Origin: an uncultured Opitutia bacterium
GTDB lineage: Bacteria > Verrucomicrobiota > Verrucomicrobiia > Opitutales > UBA953
DNA: 64,000 bases
Direction: 5' to 3'
Assembly: GCA_903840355.1 (NCBI GenBank)
Contig: CAIMFJ010000004.1
Span: 1-64,000 of the forward strand
The notes under the pieces were generated by a model that saw nothing but the letters and a program-made list of their open reading frames with translations, was not told where the DNA came from and made no database searches. Below are positions 1 to 8,221 of this stretch, piece by piece (the stretch's first letter is position 1; each line of letters starts with the position of its first letter). The position numbers and the translations under genes were made by a program.

Positions 1-53
1 TGCTCGCGGATGGCCTTAATCTGGGCCTCCTTTGTGTGCCGTTTTTTGCTCAT
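1..53 (-). CDS. N-terminal fragment of a basic protein, possibly a transposase (partial)
   Basis: An ATG at 53-51 on the minus strand opens a frame that runs off the left edge after 17 codons. The start reads MSKKRHTKEAQ..., lysine/arginine-rich, and resembles the opening of IS3-type OrfA proteins, but this is far too short to assign a family. The neighbouring gene appears truncated exactly where this segment approaches it, which fits a mobile element. It could equally be any small basic protein. Confidence 0.3.
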   Translation of the reverse strand, partial: MSKKRHTKEAQIKAIRE

Positions 54-130
54 TATTGTGGTGTTTATGGGGGTGGTTTGGTGGTTGGGCAACCCCCCGA
101 GTAACATTTCAACTGGCCCCATTTAGCGTG
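54..130. other. possible terminal region of a mobile element
   Basis: The DUF2075-like frame stops matching its family right after the residues TRG, at about base 132, and continues with an unrelated tail (DRVTLNGAS) to a stop at 109. The next bases contain a small GGGG...CCCC-type inverted repeat (about 70-99) and lead to the start codon at 53. This is what an insertion sequence end would look like, but no matching second end lies in the window, so it is an inference. Confidence 0.25.
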
Positions 131-1416
131 ACCCGATCACCACGCGTAAGCAAAACACGGTAAGTATTCTTAACAAGATCAACAAACTTCTCTTTTGAAC
201 GTTTAACAACTGAATCACATGATTCTTCTTTTACGCCTACCCAGCCCTGCCCATTGCGATATATCAGATCTTTACCTATTATTACTCCAATATAATCAAA
301 TTCAAATCCTTGGGCGGTATAAACACAGCCAATCTGGCCAATGCCATTAGGATCATAAGCCCATAATGCAGCAGGCGGTATTCCCTTAGCTAAGCGTGTT
401 GCGCCAGGTTTAGCGTCCCAAGGGCGCTTCCAATCTCCTATTACTACGTCATCAAGAAGATTCCCTGAAACATCTGGGTCAGACCATTTCCAGCAAAAAC
501 CGGCTGCCATTCTAGCCTTAGCCTTCTCACCAACTTTGGTATGAATTGCTTTTTCTAATTCTTCGGGAGTATCAAAGATTTTAAATTCATAAGGGTTTTT
601 TGCCTCCCAAAAATGGTGTGCTGTCTCTTCGATGCCAAGAGTATGATTAATCCAGTTTATAAAAGCATCAGACCCACTACAACGGAACTGAGATTTTAGC
701 GTATAATCAAAAAGTCGAATCCCGCGAAGGCCGCCAGCCTTTTCGTGGGTGTCCATGCCGGCATTATAAATGAGAAATTTTATGCCTTCTAAATGCTTGA
801 GGGCTAAAGCTACCTGCGGGAGGTAATCTTCCGAATCGTCCACGGTTTGATAAAAATGACGCTCAGGGTACTTGGGCTTCCAATCATCAAAGGGACTGAC
901 GGTGACATCGGCTAAGTAGACTTGGGGGTGATCTTGAAGGATATCAAACGTGCCCCCTCCTGCATGGGCATCTAAATCTAAGATGCCGACTTTAGCGACG
1001 TGCTGCAAAGCCTCGAGTGCCGCCAAGGCGAGTCCGTTGAAATGACAAAATCCGCTGCCGTAATCACGTCCGGCATGATGCAAGCCACTGGAAAGACTGC
1101 CAGAACGTCCATGCTTCATCGCTGCGCCGACGGCATCGCGCATCCCACCTGTCGAAGCTAGAATACTGGCTAGGAGTGCTTGGGACCAGGGTCCCGAAGC
1201 TAAACGCGCCTTCTTGTTTTCAAAGGTCTTGGTGATGTAGGCCTCACTGTGAATGAGTTGTAATTCTTCCCGCGTAACGGGACGAGGAGCCTGCAAGGTG
1301 ACATCTCCCGCTAGACCGGCCTTAATGAAATCAGCAACGTGACGAGACTTGGTAACGGTCTCCAAACTACCCCGCACGGCATACGCTGCACTGTAATAAA
1401 CAATGAGTGGCATCAT
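109..1416 (-). CDS. chimera: histone-deacetylase-like N-terminus joined to DUF2075 helicase-like C-terminus
   Basis: About 435 residues from the ATG at 1416; the frame could also be read from a TTG at 1452, but family members begin near MPLIVYYS. Residues 1 to about 233 look like the bacterial histone deacetylase/acetylpolyamine amidohydrolase family: a GLHHAG histidine pair (about 113-114), zinc ligands in LDLDAH (147-151) and NAGMD (222). From about residue 243 the protein instead matches the C-terminal part of DUF2075 (Schlafen group 3-like helicases): SQFRCSGSD, then VYTAQGFEFDYIGVIIG, then NTYRVLLTRG. The deacetylase lacks its last third with the catalytic tyrosine, and the helicase part lacks its Walker A region. 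The junction near base 720 coincides with a shift to more AT-rich DNA. Neither half is expected to be catalytically complete; it is either a deletion-born pseudogene or a real fusion. Confidence 0.7.
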   Translation of the reverse strand: MMPLIVYYSAAYAVRGSLETVTKSRHVADFIKAGLAGDVTLQAPRPVTREELQLIHSEAYITKTFENKKARLASGPWSQALLASILASTGGMRDAVGAAMKHGRSGSLSSGLHHAGRDYGSGFCHFNGLALAALEALQHVAKVGILDLDAHAGGGTFDILQDHPQVYLADVTVSPFDDWKPKYPERHFYQTVDDSEDYLPQVALALKHLEGIKFLIYNAGMDTHEKAGGLRGIRLFDYTLKSQFRCSGSDAFINWINHTLGIEETAHHFWEAKNPYEFKIFDTPEELEKAIHTKVGEKAKARMAAGFCWKWSDPDVSGNLLDDVVIGDWKRPWDAKPGATRLAKGIPPAALWAYDPNGIGQIGCVYTAQGFEFDYIGVIIGKDLIYRNGQGWVGVKEESCDSVVKRSKEKFVDLVKNTYRVLLTRGDRVTLNGAS

Positions 1417-1517
1417 GCCGTCTTTTATGCCAGAGGTGAACCCTAATGTCAAAAGAGCCGATTATATTAGGTTTTTAATACCATTTTGATTTATTTCGGA
1501 TGATTTGAGGTTATGCC

Positions 1518-2945
1518 ATGGCCATGCGCTTACCCCTGCTGGCTCTGGCTTTAAACCTAACTTTCTTGGCGGCTGAAACCGTACCAGCCGAAGTGCTGGT
1601 TCACTTAGATCAGCGAGGGGCAACGCTGCCTGCTGACTTCATCGGGTTGAGTACGGAAAAGAAGTTGATGAATCGGGATTGTTTCCAGGGACAGAACCAA
1701 CAGCTGATTGCACTGTATCGGACCTTGGGAACTGGGGTGCTGCGTATCGGAGCCAACAACGTGGATTCGACGGCGTTTAAGCGCGAAGGGTTTTCGCCCG
1801 CAGAAACGATGTTGGAAAATCATTACGTAACAGAGCCGCGGACGATTGGTCCAGCTTCCGTCGACGCGTTCTTCGAGTTCGCCCGTGCAACGGGTTGGAA
1901 AGTCATCTACGGCGTGAACTTGGGTTCGAAGGATCCGGCGATGTCAGCCGACGAAGCGGATTACGCCTGGAAGGTGGGGGCAAAAGAAATCCTCGCCGTC
2001 GAAATCGGCAATGAGCCCAACCTTTATCCGAAAAGTCCAACGCGCGAAGGGATTCGTCCGGGCAATTGGGGCTACGCCGATTACAAGGCCGAGTTCACGG
2101 CTGTAGCTGATGCGATTCGAGCCAAGAACCCACAAATCCCTCTCACGGGTCCCGCTGTCACCAAGGGCACGAAGTGGATGCCGCTCTTCATGGCGGATTT
2201 CAAAGACCGCATCGTGCTGGCGACTTCGCACGTCTACCCACTCTCCGCCAAGCAAGCAGACCCTCAACATCAACGTTTCACCTCGGTGGAAAAACTCTTG
2301 GGCGAGAAATACCCCGACGACTGGATTATCAAACTCCACGACGCCCAAGCCGTGGGCGTGCCTTACCGAATCGACGAGTGTAACACCGCGTCCGATGGCG
2401 GTAAACGTGGTGTGAGCGATGCGTTTGCGTCCACGTTGTGGTCGATTGACTTCATGTTCGACGTCGCCCTCGCCGGCGGCCAAGGGGTGAATTTTCACGG
2501 GAGCTTTACGCCCAACAATTATTCGGCGATTGTGTTTGAAAAGAAAACCCGTCGCTACGTTCCCGCTCCCCTTTATTACGGACTGCTCTTCTTCAATCGC
2601 GCCGCCCAAGGTCAACTGGTTGACGTAACCACCAAGTCAGACGCAAATTTCATCGCGCGCGGCACGGTGGATAAAGCCGGCAAGTTGCGTTTGGTTTTAT
2701 TAAACAAAGATTTAAATAAGACCGTGAACGTTCACTTACCGCTGGGCGAAAAGTTCTCTCAGGCCCACGCCTGGCGCTTAGTCGCTCCTAGCGTATCCGC
2801 CACGAGCGGAGTGACTTTTGCGGGGGCAGAAGTCGACGCCACGGGCAACTGGGCGCCTAAAACCATCGAGACGATTCCCGTCGCCGACCACCAAGTGAAT
2901 CTCAGCGTGCCCGCGACGAGTGCCGTCTTATTGATTTTAGAATAA
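1518..2945 (+). CDS. secreted GH79-like glycoside hydrolase
   Basis: 475 residues with a signal peptide (MAMRLPLLALALNLTFLAAE). The body is a TIM-barrel glycosidase resembling family GH79 (beta-glucuronidase/heparanase-like enzymes of clan GH-A). The likely acid/base glutamate is in EIGNEPN (about E166) and the likely nucleophile in YRIDECN (about E287). The C-terminal 100 residues look like the small beta-sandwich typical of the clan (LVLLNKDLNKTVNVHLP). It probably removes a uronic acid or related sugar from a polysaccharide outside the cytoplasm; the substrate cannot be told from sequence. It stands alone, divergent from the chimeric gene and 237 bases before the malonate operon. A weak GAGG lies 13 bases before the start. 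Confidence 0.72.
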   Translation: MAMRLPLLALALNLTFLAAETVPAEVLVHLDQRGATLPADFIGLSTEKKLMNRDCFQGQNQQLIALYRTLGTGVLRIGANNVDSTAFKREGFSPAETMLENHYVTEPRTIGPASVDAFFEFARATGWKVIYGVNLGSKDPAMSADEADYAWKVGAKEILAVEIGNEPNLYPKSPTREGIRPGNWGYADYKAEFTAVADAIRAKNPQIPLTGPAVTKGTKWMPLFMADFKDRIVLATSHVYPLSAKQADPQHQRFTSVEKLLGEKYPDDWIIKLHDAQAVGVPYRIDECNTASDGGKRGVSDAFASTLWSIDFMFDVALAGGQGVNFHGSFTPNNYSAIVFEKKTRRYVPAPLYYGLLFFNRAAQGQLVDVTTKSDANFIARGTVDKAGKLRLVLLNKDLNKTVNVHLPLGEKFSQAHAWRLVAPSVSATSGVTFAGAEVDATGNWAPKTIETIPVADHQVNLSVPATSAVLLILE

Positions 2946-3111
2946 ACCTCGCTCCCCCCGATTAGCTGCATGCCTCTAACTCGGACGGGGCGGTTCATCT
3001 AAGGCAGAGTCAGTTCCCCTAAGGCGCATCCAACACGTCAGGGGGAATCCCCTCCCACCCCTCTCCAGCGTCAGAGCTTAGTTGGTCGCGTCCGGATATT
3101 ATTTTTATCAA

Positions 3112-3148
3112 ACCCGCCCTGCTTCGAACGTTGCAGTTTGGGGCGGGT
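3112..3148 (+). promoter_or_regulatory. inverted repeat in the madL leader
   Basis: ACCCGCCC at 3112-3119 is the perfect complement of GGGCGGGT at 3141-3148, with a 21-base loop. It ends 34 bases before the madL start. No T-run follows, so it is not a standard terminator; it could be an attenuator, an mRNA stability element or an operator. Confidence 0.35.
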
Positions 3149-3182
3149 GGAATACGACTACGTGCCACACCCTACCCCTGCG

Positions 3183-3566
3183 ATGCCCCTTTACGGAACT
3201 GCCCTCCTCGCTGGTTGCCACTTGCTTGGAATTTTCCTCGGCGAACTCCTCGGCCGCTTGCTCGGCGTGCCCGCCAACGTTGGCGGCGTGGGCATCGCCA
3301 TGCTTCTCCTCATCGCGGTGCGATGGCACGGACATGCCCGCGGGTGGCTCGCTCCCAGATCAGAAGAAGGCGTAAAATATTGGGCCGCGCTTTACATCCC
3401 AGTCGTGATTGCGATGGCCGCCCAACAAAACGTGCTCAAAGCGTTGAGCGGTGGGCCGATGGTGGTGCTGGCGGCGGTATTAGCCGTGCTGGCCTGTACC
3501 AGTATCGCCGCTTGGATTAATCGCCATGAACCCGCGGCAGCGGCTCCCGTTGCCGAAATCTCATAA
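3183..3566 (+). CDS. madL: malonate transporter subunit MadL
   Basis: 127 residues from the ATG at 3183, chosen because MadL proteins begin just before the first membrane segment (here MPLYGTALLAGC); an upstream in-frame start at 3138 would add an unlikely hydrophilic leader. The protein is hydrophobic with about four membrane segments and carries the family stretch LLGVPANVGGVGIAMLLLI. MadL and MadM together form a malonate carrier that is typically cation-coupled. The stop codon directly abuts the madM start. A weak promoter-like pair (TTGGTC at 3082, TTATCA at 3105, 17 bases apart) lies upstream. Confidence 0.85.
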   Translation: MPLYGTALLAGCHLLGIFLGELLGRLLGVPANVGGVGIAMLLLIAVRWHGHARGWLAPRSEEGVKYWAALYIPVVIAMAAQQNVLKALSGGPMVVLAAVLAVLACTSIAAWINRHEPAAAAPVAEIS

Positions 3567-4343
3567 GTGGTGGAAACGCTTTTGCAAAAACTCGCCGTCG
3601 AAAACGGCCTCGTGCTCTCGTTTGCCATCATCGGACTGGTGGTCTTGTTTTCCGAAGTCGTTGCGCGTCAATTAACCAGAGGACGCGTGCAAGGTTCGGC
3701 GTTGGCGATTTTAATTGGTCTGACGTTGGCGTATGTAGGCGGACGACTCACGGGCGGGAATAAAGGGCTCGCCGATGTGAGTTACTTCAGCGGACTGGCT
3801 TTAATGGGCGGCAGTATGTTGCGCGACTTCGCCATCGTCGCCACGGCCTTCGAAGTACATCCCACCGAAGCCAAACGAGCCGGCTGGATGGGCGCAATCG
3901 CCCTAGGCTTGGGCACCATCGTCCCATTTATCATCGGGGTCGGAACGGCTTATGCATTTGGGTATCGAGATGCTATCAGCCTCACCACCATTGGTGCAGG
4001 GACCGTGACTTATATTGTCGGCCCAGTCACTGGCACGGCGATTGGAGCATCTTCCGAAGTCATCACGCTGGCGATTGCGTCCGGAGTTTTTAAAGCCATC
4101 TTAGTGATGGTGACCACGCCGATGCTGGCGAAATTCATGCGCTTGGGCACACCGCGGTCGGCGATGGTCTTTGCCGGACTCGCCGGGACGGTCAGTGGAG
4201 TCTCGGCGGGGCTAGCCGCCACGGATCGCAAACTCGTACCCTATGGCGCGTTAGTCGCGACTTTTCACACCGGGGTCGGCTGCTTAGTCTGCCCTTCGAT
4301 TTTCTTCTTCGTCGTACGTGCCCTCTTCCCTGCTCATTCCTAA
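3567..4343 (+). CDS. madM: malonate transporter subunit MadM
   Basis: 258 residues, starting at GTG immediately after the madL stop (a second GTG follows at 3570). It is a very hydrophobic protein with seven or more membrane segments and the MadM-like stretches GLALMGGSMLRDFAIVATAF and GPVTGTAIGASSEVITLAIA. It forms the larger half of the malonate carrier with MadL. The last 26 bases overlap the start of matB, which points to translational coupling. The arrangement madL-madM-matB lets imported malonate be turned directly into malonyl-CoA. Confidence 0.87.
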   Translation: MVETLLQKLAVENGLVLSFAIIGLVVLFSEVVARQLTRGRVQGSALAILIGLTLAYVGGRLTGGNKGLADVSYFSGLALMGGSMLRDFAIVATAFEVHPTEAKRAGWMGAIALGLGTIVPFIIGVGTAYAFGYRDAISLTTIGAGTVTYIVGPVTGTAIGASSEVITLAIASGVFKAILVMVTTPMLAKFMRLGTPRSAMVFAGLAGTVSGVSAGLAATDRKLVPYGALVATFHTGVGCLVCPSIFFFVVRALFPAHS

Positions 4344-5841
4344 CGCCGTGCCGGAACTTCCGCTAATCCAACGTGCCCAACAACACGCGGGCTCCATTGC
4401 TTTTCAAACTCCAGAGAAAAGCACCACCTACCAAGCACTGCTCGATCAATCTGCCCAATTCGCCAGCGCCCTCTTGCAAGGCGCAGCCGATTTACAGGAA
4501 GCACGCGTCGCCCTCCTCGCCGCCGCCGGGCCTACTTACGTCGCTGCCCAATGGGGCATTTGGCGCGCAGGAGCGATCAAAGTCCCCATCTGTCTGACGG
4601 CCACGGAACCCGAGTGGGAATATGCCCTCACCGATAGTGGCGCCTCGGTTGTCATGGCCGAGGGAACGAGTGTTAAGAAAATCGCCCCACTCTGTCAGCG
4701 ACTGGGCTTACGCCTCATCAACCTCGATGACGTGCGGGCGCCCCTTCAACCCTTGCCGGCACTCACTCCCGCCCGTCGGGCGATGATTTTATACACCAGC
4801 GGCACGACGAGTAAACCCAAGGGCGTGGTCACGACGCATGCTCACATCACGGCGCAGATTGAGAGCTTGATTCAAGCTTGGGCGTGGCAAAGCACCGACC
4901 GCATCCCGCTCTTTTTACCCATGCACCATATCCATGGGATTATCAACGTCACGAGCTGTGCCTTATGGGCGGGGGCGGTGATTGAACCCTTTACGAAGTT
5001 CGACCAACCCGCGATTCTCGAACGCGTTAAGGCCCGAGCTTACACGCTGTTCATGGCCGTGCCGACGATTTACGTTAAACTCATCCAAGCCTTGGAAAGT
5101 GCCGAGCCAGCGGAACGCCAAGCCATCGTCGCAGGCTTTGCCGCCATGCGCTTAATGGTGTCGGGCTCGGCCGCTTTACCTGCGAGTGTGCATGAACAAT
5201 GGACTGCTTTGACTGGGCAGAAATTACTCGAACGTTATGGAATGACAGAAATCGGCATGGCGATTTCGAATCCCTTGCACGGCGAACGTCGCCCGGGAGC
5301 CGTCGGACAACCCTTGCCCGGCGTCGAAATTCGTCTCAAAGCGGAGACCGGTGAAATCATCACCGCCGAGCACACTCCAGGAGAAATCCAAGTCCGCGGT
5401 CCCAATGTTTTTCGAGAATACTGGGGCAAGCCCGAGGCGACGGCGGAATCATTTGACCAAGATGGCTGGTATCGCACCGGCGACATGGCCGTGCGCGAAA
5501 CGGGCTATTACCGCATTATGGGACGACTCTCCGTCGATATTATTAAAAGCGGCGGCTACAAACTCTCTGCCCTCGAAATCGAAGCGGCCTTACTGGATCA
5601 CCCCGACATTGCCGAATGTGCCGTGATTGGCATGCCGGATGACACGTGGGGCGAAGCCGTGAGCGCGGCGGTCGTCACGCGCCCAGGAACTGACCTCACT
5701 TTAGCCGCGTTGCGCGAGTGGTCTAAAACCCGACTCTCGGTTTACAAAGTGCCGCAACGCCTCGCCGTAGTCAAAGAACTCCCCCGCAATGCGATGGGCA
5801 AAGTGACCAAACCCGCCGTGCGAAGTTTATTTAATTCCTAA
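4318..5841 (+). CDS. matB: malonyl-CoA synthetase (MatB-like acyl-CoA ligase)
   Basis: 507 residues, the usual length of MatB. It belongs to the ANL adenylating superfamily: phosphate-binding loop YTSGTTSKPKG (about 158-168), RYGMTEIGMA, the hinge region GRLSVDIIKSGGYKLSALEIE near the C-terminus, and the catalytic lysine region PRNAMGKVTK. The stretch PMHHIHGIINV is typical of malonyl-CoA synthetases. It makes malonyl-CoA from malonate, CoA and ATP. The assignment is supported by overlap with the malonate carrier gene. The start is GTG at 4318 inside madM; a later GTG at 4348 is possible. No malonate decarboxylase genes are present, so malonyl-CoA is probably used for fatty acid synthesis or decarboxylated elsewhere. 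Confidence 0.85.
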   Translation: MPSSLLIPNAVPELPLIQRAQQHAGSIAFQTPEKSTTYQALLDQSAQFASALLQGAADLQEARVALLAAAGPTYVAAQWGIWRAGAIKVPICLTATEPEWEYALTDSGASVVMAEGTSVKKIAPLCQRLGLRLINLDDVRAPLQPLPALTPARRAMILYTSGTTSKPKGVVTTHAHITAQIESLIQAWAWQSTDRIPLFLPMHHIHGIINVTSCALWAGAVIEPFTKFDQPAILERVKARAYTLFMAVPTIYVKLIQALESAEPAERQAIVAGFAAMRLMVSGSAALPASVHEQWTALTGQKLLERYGMTEIGMAISNPLHGERRPGAVGQPLPGVEIRLKAETGEIITAEHTPGEIQVRGPNVFREYWGKPEATAESFDQDGWYRTGDMAVRETGYYRIMGRLSVDIIKSGGYKLSALEIEAALLDHPDIAECAVIGMPDDTWGEAVSAAVVTRPGTDLTLAALREWSKTRLSVYKVPQRLAVVKELPRNAMGKVTKPAVRSLFNS

Positions 5842-5856
5842 GCCAGAGACGAAGCT

Positions 5857-5919
5857 GGGGGTTCGAGCACGAACCCTCCAAACACGTAGGGCAGGCCACC
5901 ACTTAGGTAGCCTGCCCTA
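5857..5919. terminator. two hairpins between convergent genes
   Basis: GGGTTCG at 5859-5865 pairs with CGAACCC at 5870-5876. TAGGGCAGGC at 5887-5896 pairs with GCCTGCCCTA at 5910-5919. The pair lies between the 3' ends of matB and the minus-strand barrel protein, so it can serve both strands. Neither hairpin is followed by a clear T-run. Confidence 0.5.
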
Positions 5920-5954
5920 GTACTTTACCGACCTACGACGTCGGCATCACCAGA

Positions 5955-6905
5955 CTAGAACTGCATCTTGGCCCCGAGGGTCAGGATGGACTTGGGAGCC
6001 AGCTGATACCCGGAGAGGTTTTGGTAGACTGGCAGTTGCCAAATCACGTAGCCACGCAGTTGGGAGGTGATGGGGAACGTCACGCCAGGGCTGACATACA
6101 AGGTGTTGCCACCCGTGTCATCGGGCGATGCGTTGTCACCTGAATCGCGGCCCGAGATCTTGCCGTTCAATTGCAAGAGTGGCACCACGCTTCCGAACCC
6201 TAAGTAGCGCAACCCAAGATTCGCACTGAGCACATCGCCTGGGCGATATTCTTGGTAGCTATGGAGCGGTAATTGCAGGCTGGCTTGGGCGAAGAAATCG
6301 AAGTCTTGGTTGATTTTCCCAAAACGGAAAACCCCTAACAACAAATCCGTCGTACCCGTGCCTAATTGCAAACCCCGGTCGAGTGGCGCACCCGCAGCCG
6401 TCCCGCCATTGAAGTTTTCGTTCGTGCTACCCGTTGGTAATTTAAAACCAAGTTGCACGCCCCAATGGTGTTCGGACTCAAAGCCCTGAAAACGTGCCAA
6501 CAAACGCACGTCGCCCAAGCCTGCAGCCGTCGAGGTACCATCATCGACGCCCACGCCGCCGAAACCGTTCGTAGCGTGCGTGCGATAGATGAAAGGAATT
6601 TGAAGATTAAAACCCCAATTCGCATTGGGACTATAATCCACCCCGGTGGTGATGTAGGTATTGCGCGTGTAGAGCTCGTCCTCATGACCCGCTACGGGCC
6701 AAGGGTTGGCCACGCCGGTACCAGAGCGCATTTGATCTTGGTTGAGGGAGTCGTAACGTACGTCGTAGCGAAGCCCAGTTCCCGAAGCGAGGCCTTGGGC
6801 CTCCCAATCGGTACTGAGAGAACACCCGCAAGTAGAGCAGGCGGAAGCCGTGGGGGCGAAAGAAAGCGCCGACGCGGAGAGTAAGAGAAGAGAAGAAATT
6901 TTCAT
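5955..6905 (-). CDS. outer-membrane beta-barrel protein with N-terminal CxxCxC
   Basis: 316 residues. A signal peptide (MKISSLLLLSASALSFAPTASA) is followed at once by CSTCGCSLSTDW. The rest alternates hydrophobic and polar residues, with many aromatic strand ends, and finishes in phenylalanine (LTLGAKMQF), as outer-membrane barrels do. It resembles the family of small barrels often labelled transporter or phenol-degradation MetA-like. The cysteine cluster at the mature N-terminus suggests metal or redox binding. It lies downstream of, and is probably co-transcribed with, the small exported CxxC protein at 7039-7434. Exact function unknown. Confidence 0.55.
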   Translation of the reverse strand: MKISSLLLLSASALSFAPTASACSTCGCSLSTDWEAQGLASGTGLRYDVRYDSLNQDQMRSGTGVANPWPVAGHEDELYTRNTYITTGVDYSPNANWGFNLQIPFIYRTHATNGFGGVGVDDGTSTAAGLGDVRLLARFQGFESEHHWGVQLGFKLPTGSTNENFNGGTAAGAPLDRGLQLGTGTTDLLLGVFRFGKINQDFDFFAQASLQLPLHSYQEYRPGDVLSANLGLRYLGFGSVVPLLQLNGKISGRDSGDNASPDDTGGNTLYVSPGVTFPITSQLRGYVIWQLPVYQNLSGYQLAPKSILTLGAKMQF

Positions 6906-7038
6906 CGTTAGGTTGTTTGATCATGAATGGAGGTGTCTCGTCCGCGCCCGGTGGCTAGGTGGGCTTGGATAAGACTAAGGGCATGCCCGTTGGGGCATAC
7001 GCGGAGTTAGAGGGAAGCCACGGTAAACTGGACTCGAC

Positions 7039-7434
7039 CTAAACCTTCGGAGGCGGCACCGGGACTTCGCGAATTAAACGGGGCCCCACGCGATCAGCGG
7101 GAAGCTCGCGAACCTCTTGCAGGTTCAAAGGGTTTTCCAAAGGCAACATCGCCACCCACAACACACTGGGCGTTTTAACTTTAATCAACTCGTCCTTCGT
7201 CAGCGGCGCTTGGCTCGAAGCCGCTTGGCGGGCCGCCGCGGCGGCACGACACAGCTCACAAGGCTCATCTTGCAGGGCTTGTTTAAATGCTGCGCTGGCC
7301 GACATCGTCTGGGCGCGCGTGGCCGTCATGTTCACATACGCAAACACTTGCAACAAGTCCGCCGAAACTCCCGATGACGCCACCCAGGCCAGCAAAGCGG
7401 CCCAAGCGAGGGTGCAACGGAAGTGTTTCAGCAC
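7039..7434 (-). CDS. small exported protein with CELC motif
   Basis: 131 residues from a GTG start. An N-terminal hydrophobic signal segment (CTLAWAALLAWVASSGVSA) is followed by a periplasmic region with EPCELCRAAAAARQ in the middle and a proline-rich end (REVPVPPPKV). The CxxC spacing resembles small periplasmic proteins found beside metal transport genes (DUF2946-like), but similarity is only by pattern. It shares strand with the cysteine-bearing barrel protein 133 bases downstream, so the two may act together on a metal at the cell envelope. Function not established. Confidence 0.5.
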   Translation of the reverse strand: MLKHFRCTLAWAALLAWVASSGVSADLLQVFAYVNMTATRAQTMSASAAFKQALQDEPCELCRAAAAARQAASSQAPLTKDELIKVKTPSVLWVAMLPLENPLNLQEVRELPADRVGPRLIREVPVPPPKV

Positions 7435-7513
7435 GCTCTGGTTAAACCCCCGAGCCCGCTACCGAGCAAACCCTAATCCACCGGTCCGAAAAGGATACGG
7501 GTGTCTTATAAAC

Positions 7514-8221
7514 TTAATAAAAACTGAGGCGGGCCTTAAGCCGCGAACGCTCGGACCATAAATAAAGGGCGAACCAAGCTGCGATGAGGAAGCTGATGAA
7601 GCCCGAGCACAAACTCCCGAGGATAATTTTCGGCACGCCGATTAATAGGTGACGAGCCACGCCGACCTCGTGGACTTGCGACAACCTCACCCAAAGGAAA
7701 ATCATCGACCCAAGGCGGATCAACGGAAGCAACGTGAACAACAGCCCCAAACTCAGGAACAAAGACAGCGGGAAGGTACAAACCACGAAGAGGACCAGCA
7801 AGGTCAGGCCATCACACACCACACGGTGCAGGGCGTAAGCCTGCCACGTGCGACGCCAGCCGCCAGGCGCCCCGCCTAACTTTAGAATCGGATGCCCGAG
7901 GCTCGCCCAAAAAAGTGAGCTCCCCAACGGGATGAACACCAAAAGTGCCGTGGCAAAGAACCAAGCGATGAGTTTGGATTTTAGATAAAGCGGACCGAGG
8001 ACGGGGCTGAGCAGCAGTTGCAGGAGCAAATTTGCGACCGGGTGGAACGTCGGATCAATCCCTTTGAAAAGCTCCGACCCCACAAACTGGACGCTTTTAC
8101 CCAAGGCCAAGGAAGCCGGGTTATGCTCTAGGCAGAAAATCCAAAGCACGGCGGAGAGCAAAGCGGCCAAGCCAGCCCAACGCACCCAGGGAACGTTCGT
8201 CGGAGGAGGGTTTAAAGACAT
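7514..8221 (-). CDS. multi-pass membrane protein, Yip1-like
   Basis: 235 residues with about five hydrophobic segments. The order (short cytoplasmic N-terminus with prolines, first segment near residues 15-28, then a cluster of four segments between about 90 and 225) and motifs such as LGGAPGGWRRTWQAYALHRV resemble the Yip1/YIP1-family domain of bacterial membrane proteins. The stop lies 80 bases upstream of the CELC protein on the same strand, so it may head that operon. No catalytic residues are apparent and no function is proposed. Confidence 0.5.
   Translation of the reverse strand: MSLNPPPTNVPWVRWAGLAALLSAVLWIFCLEHNPASLALGKSVQFVGSELFKGIDPTFHPVANLLLQLLLSPVLGPLYLKSKLIAWFFATALLVFIPLGSSLFWASLGHPILKLGGAPGGWRRTWQAYALHRVVCDGLTLLVLFVVCTFPLSLFLSLGLLFTLLPLIRLGSMIFLWVRLSQVHEVGVARHLLIGVPKIILGSLCSGFISFLIAAWFALYLWSERSRLKARLSFY

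Noticed and set aside
1944-2615. 223-codon open frame antisense to the GH79 gene
   Set aside because: It mirrors a well-supported gene and has no recognisable domain.
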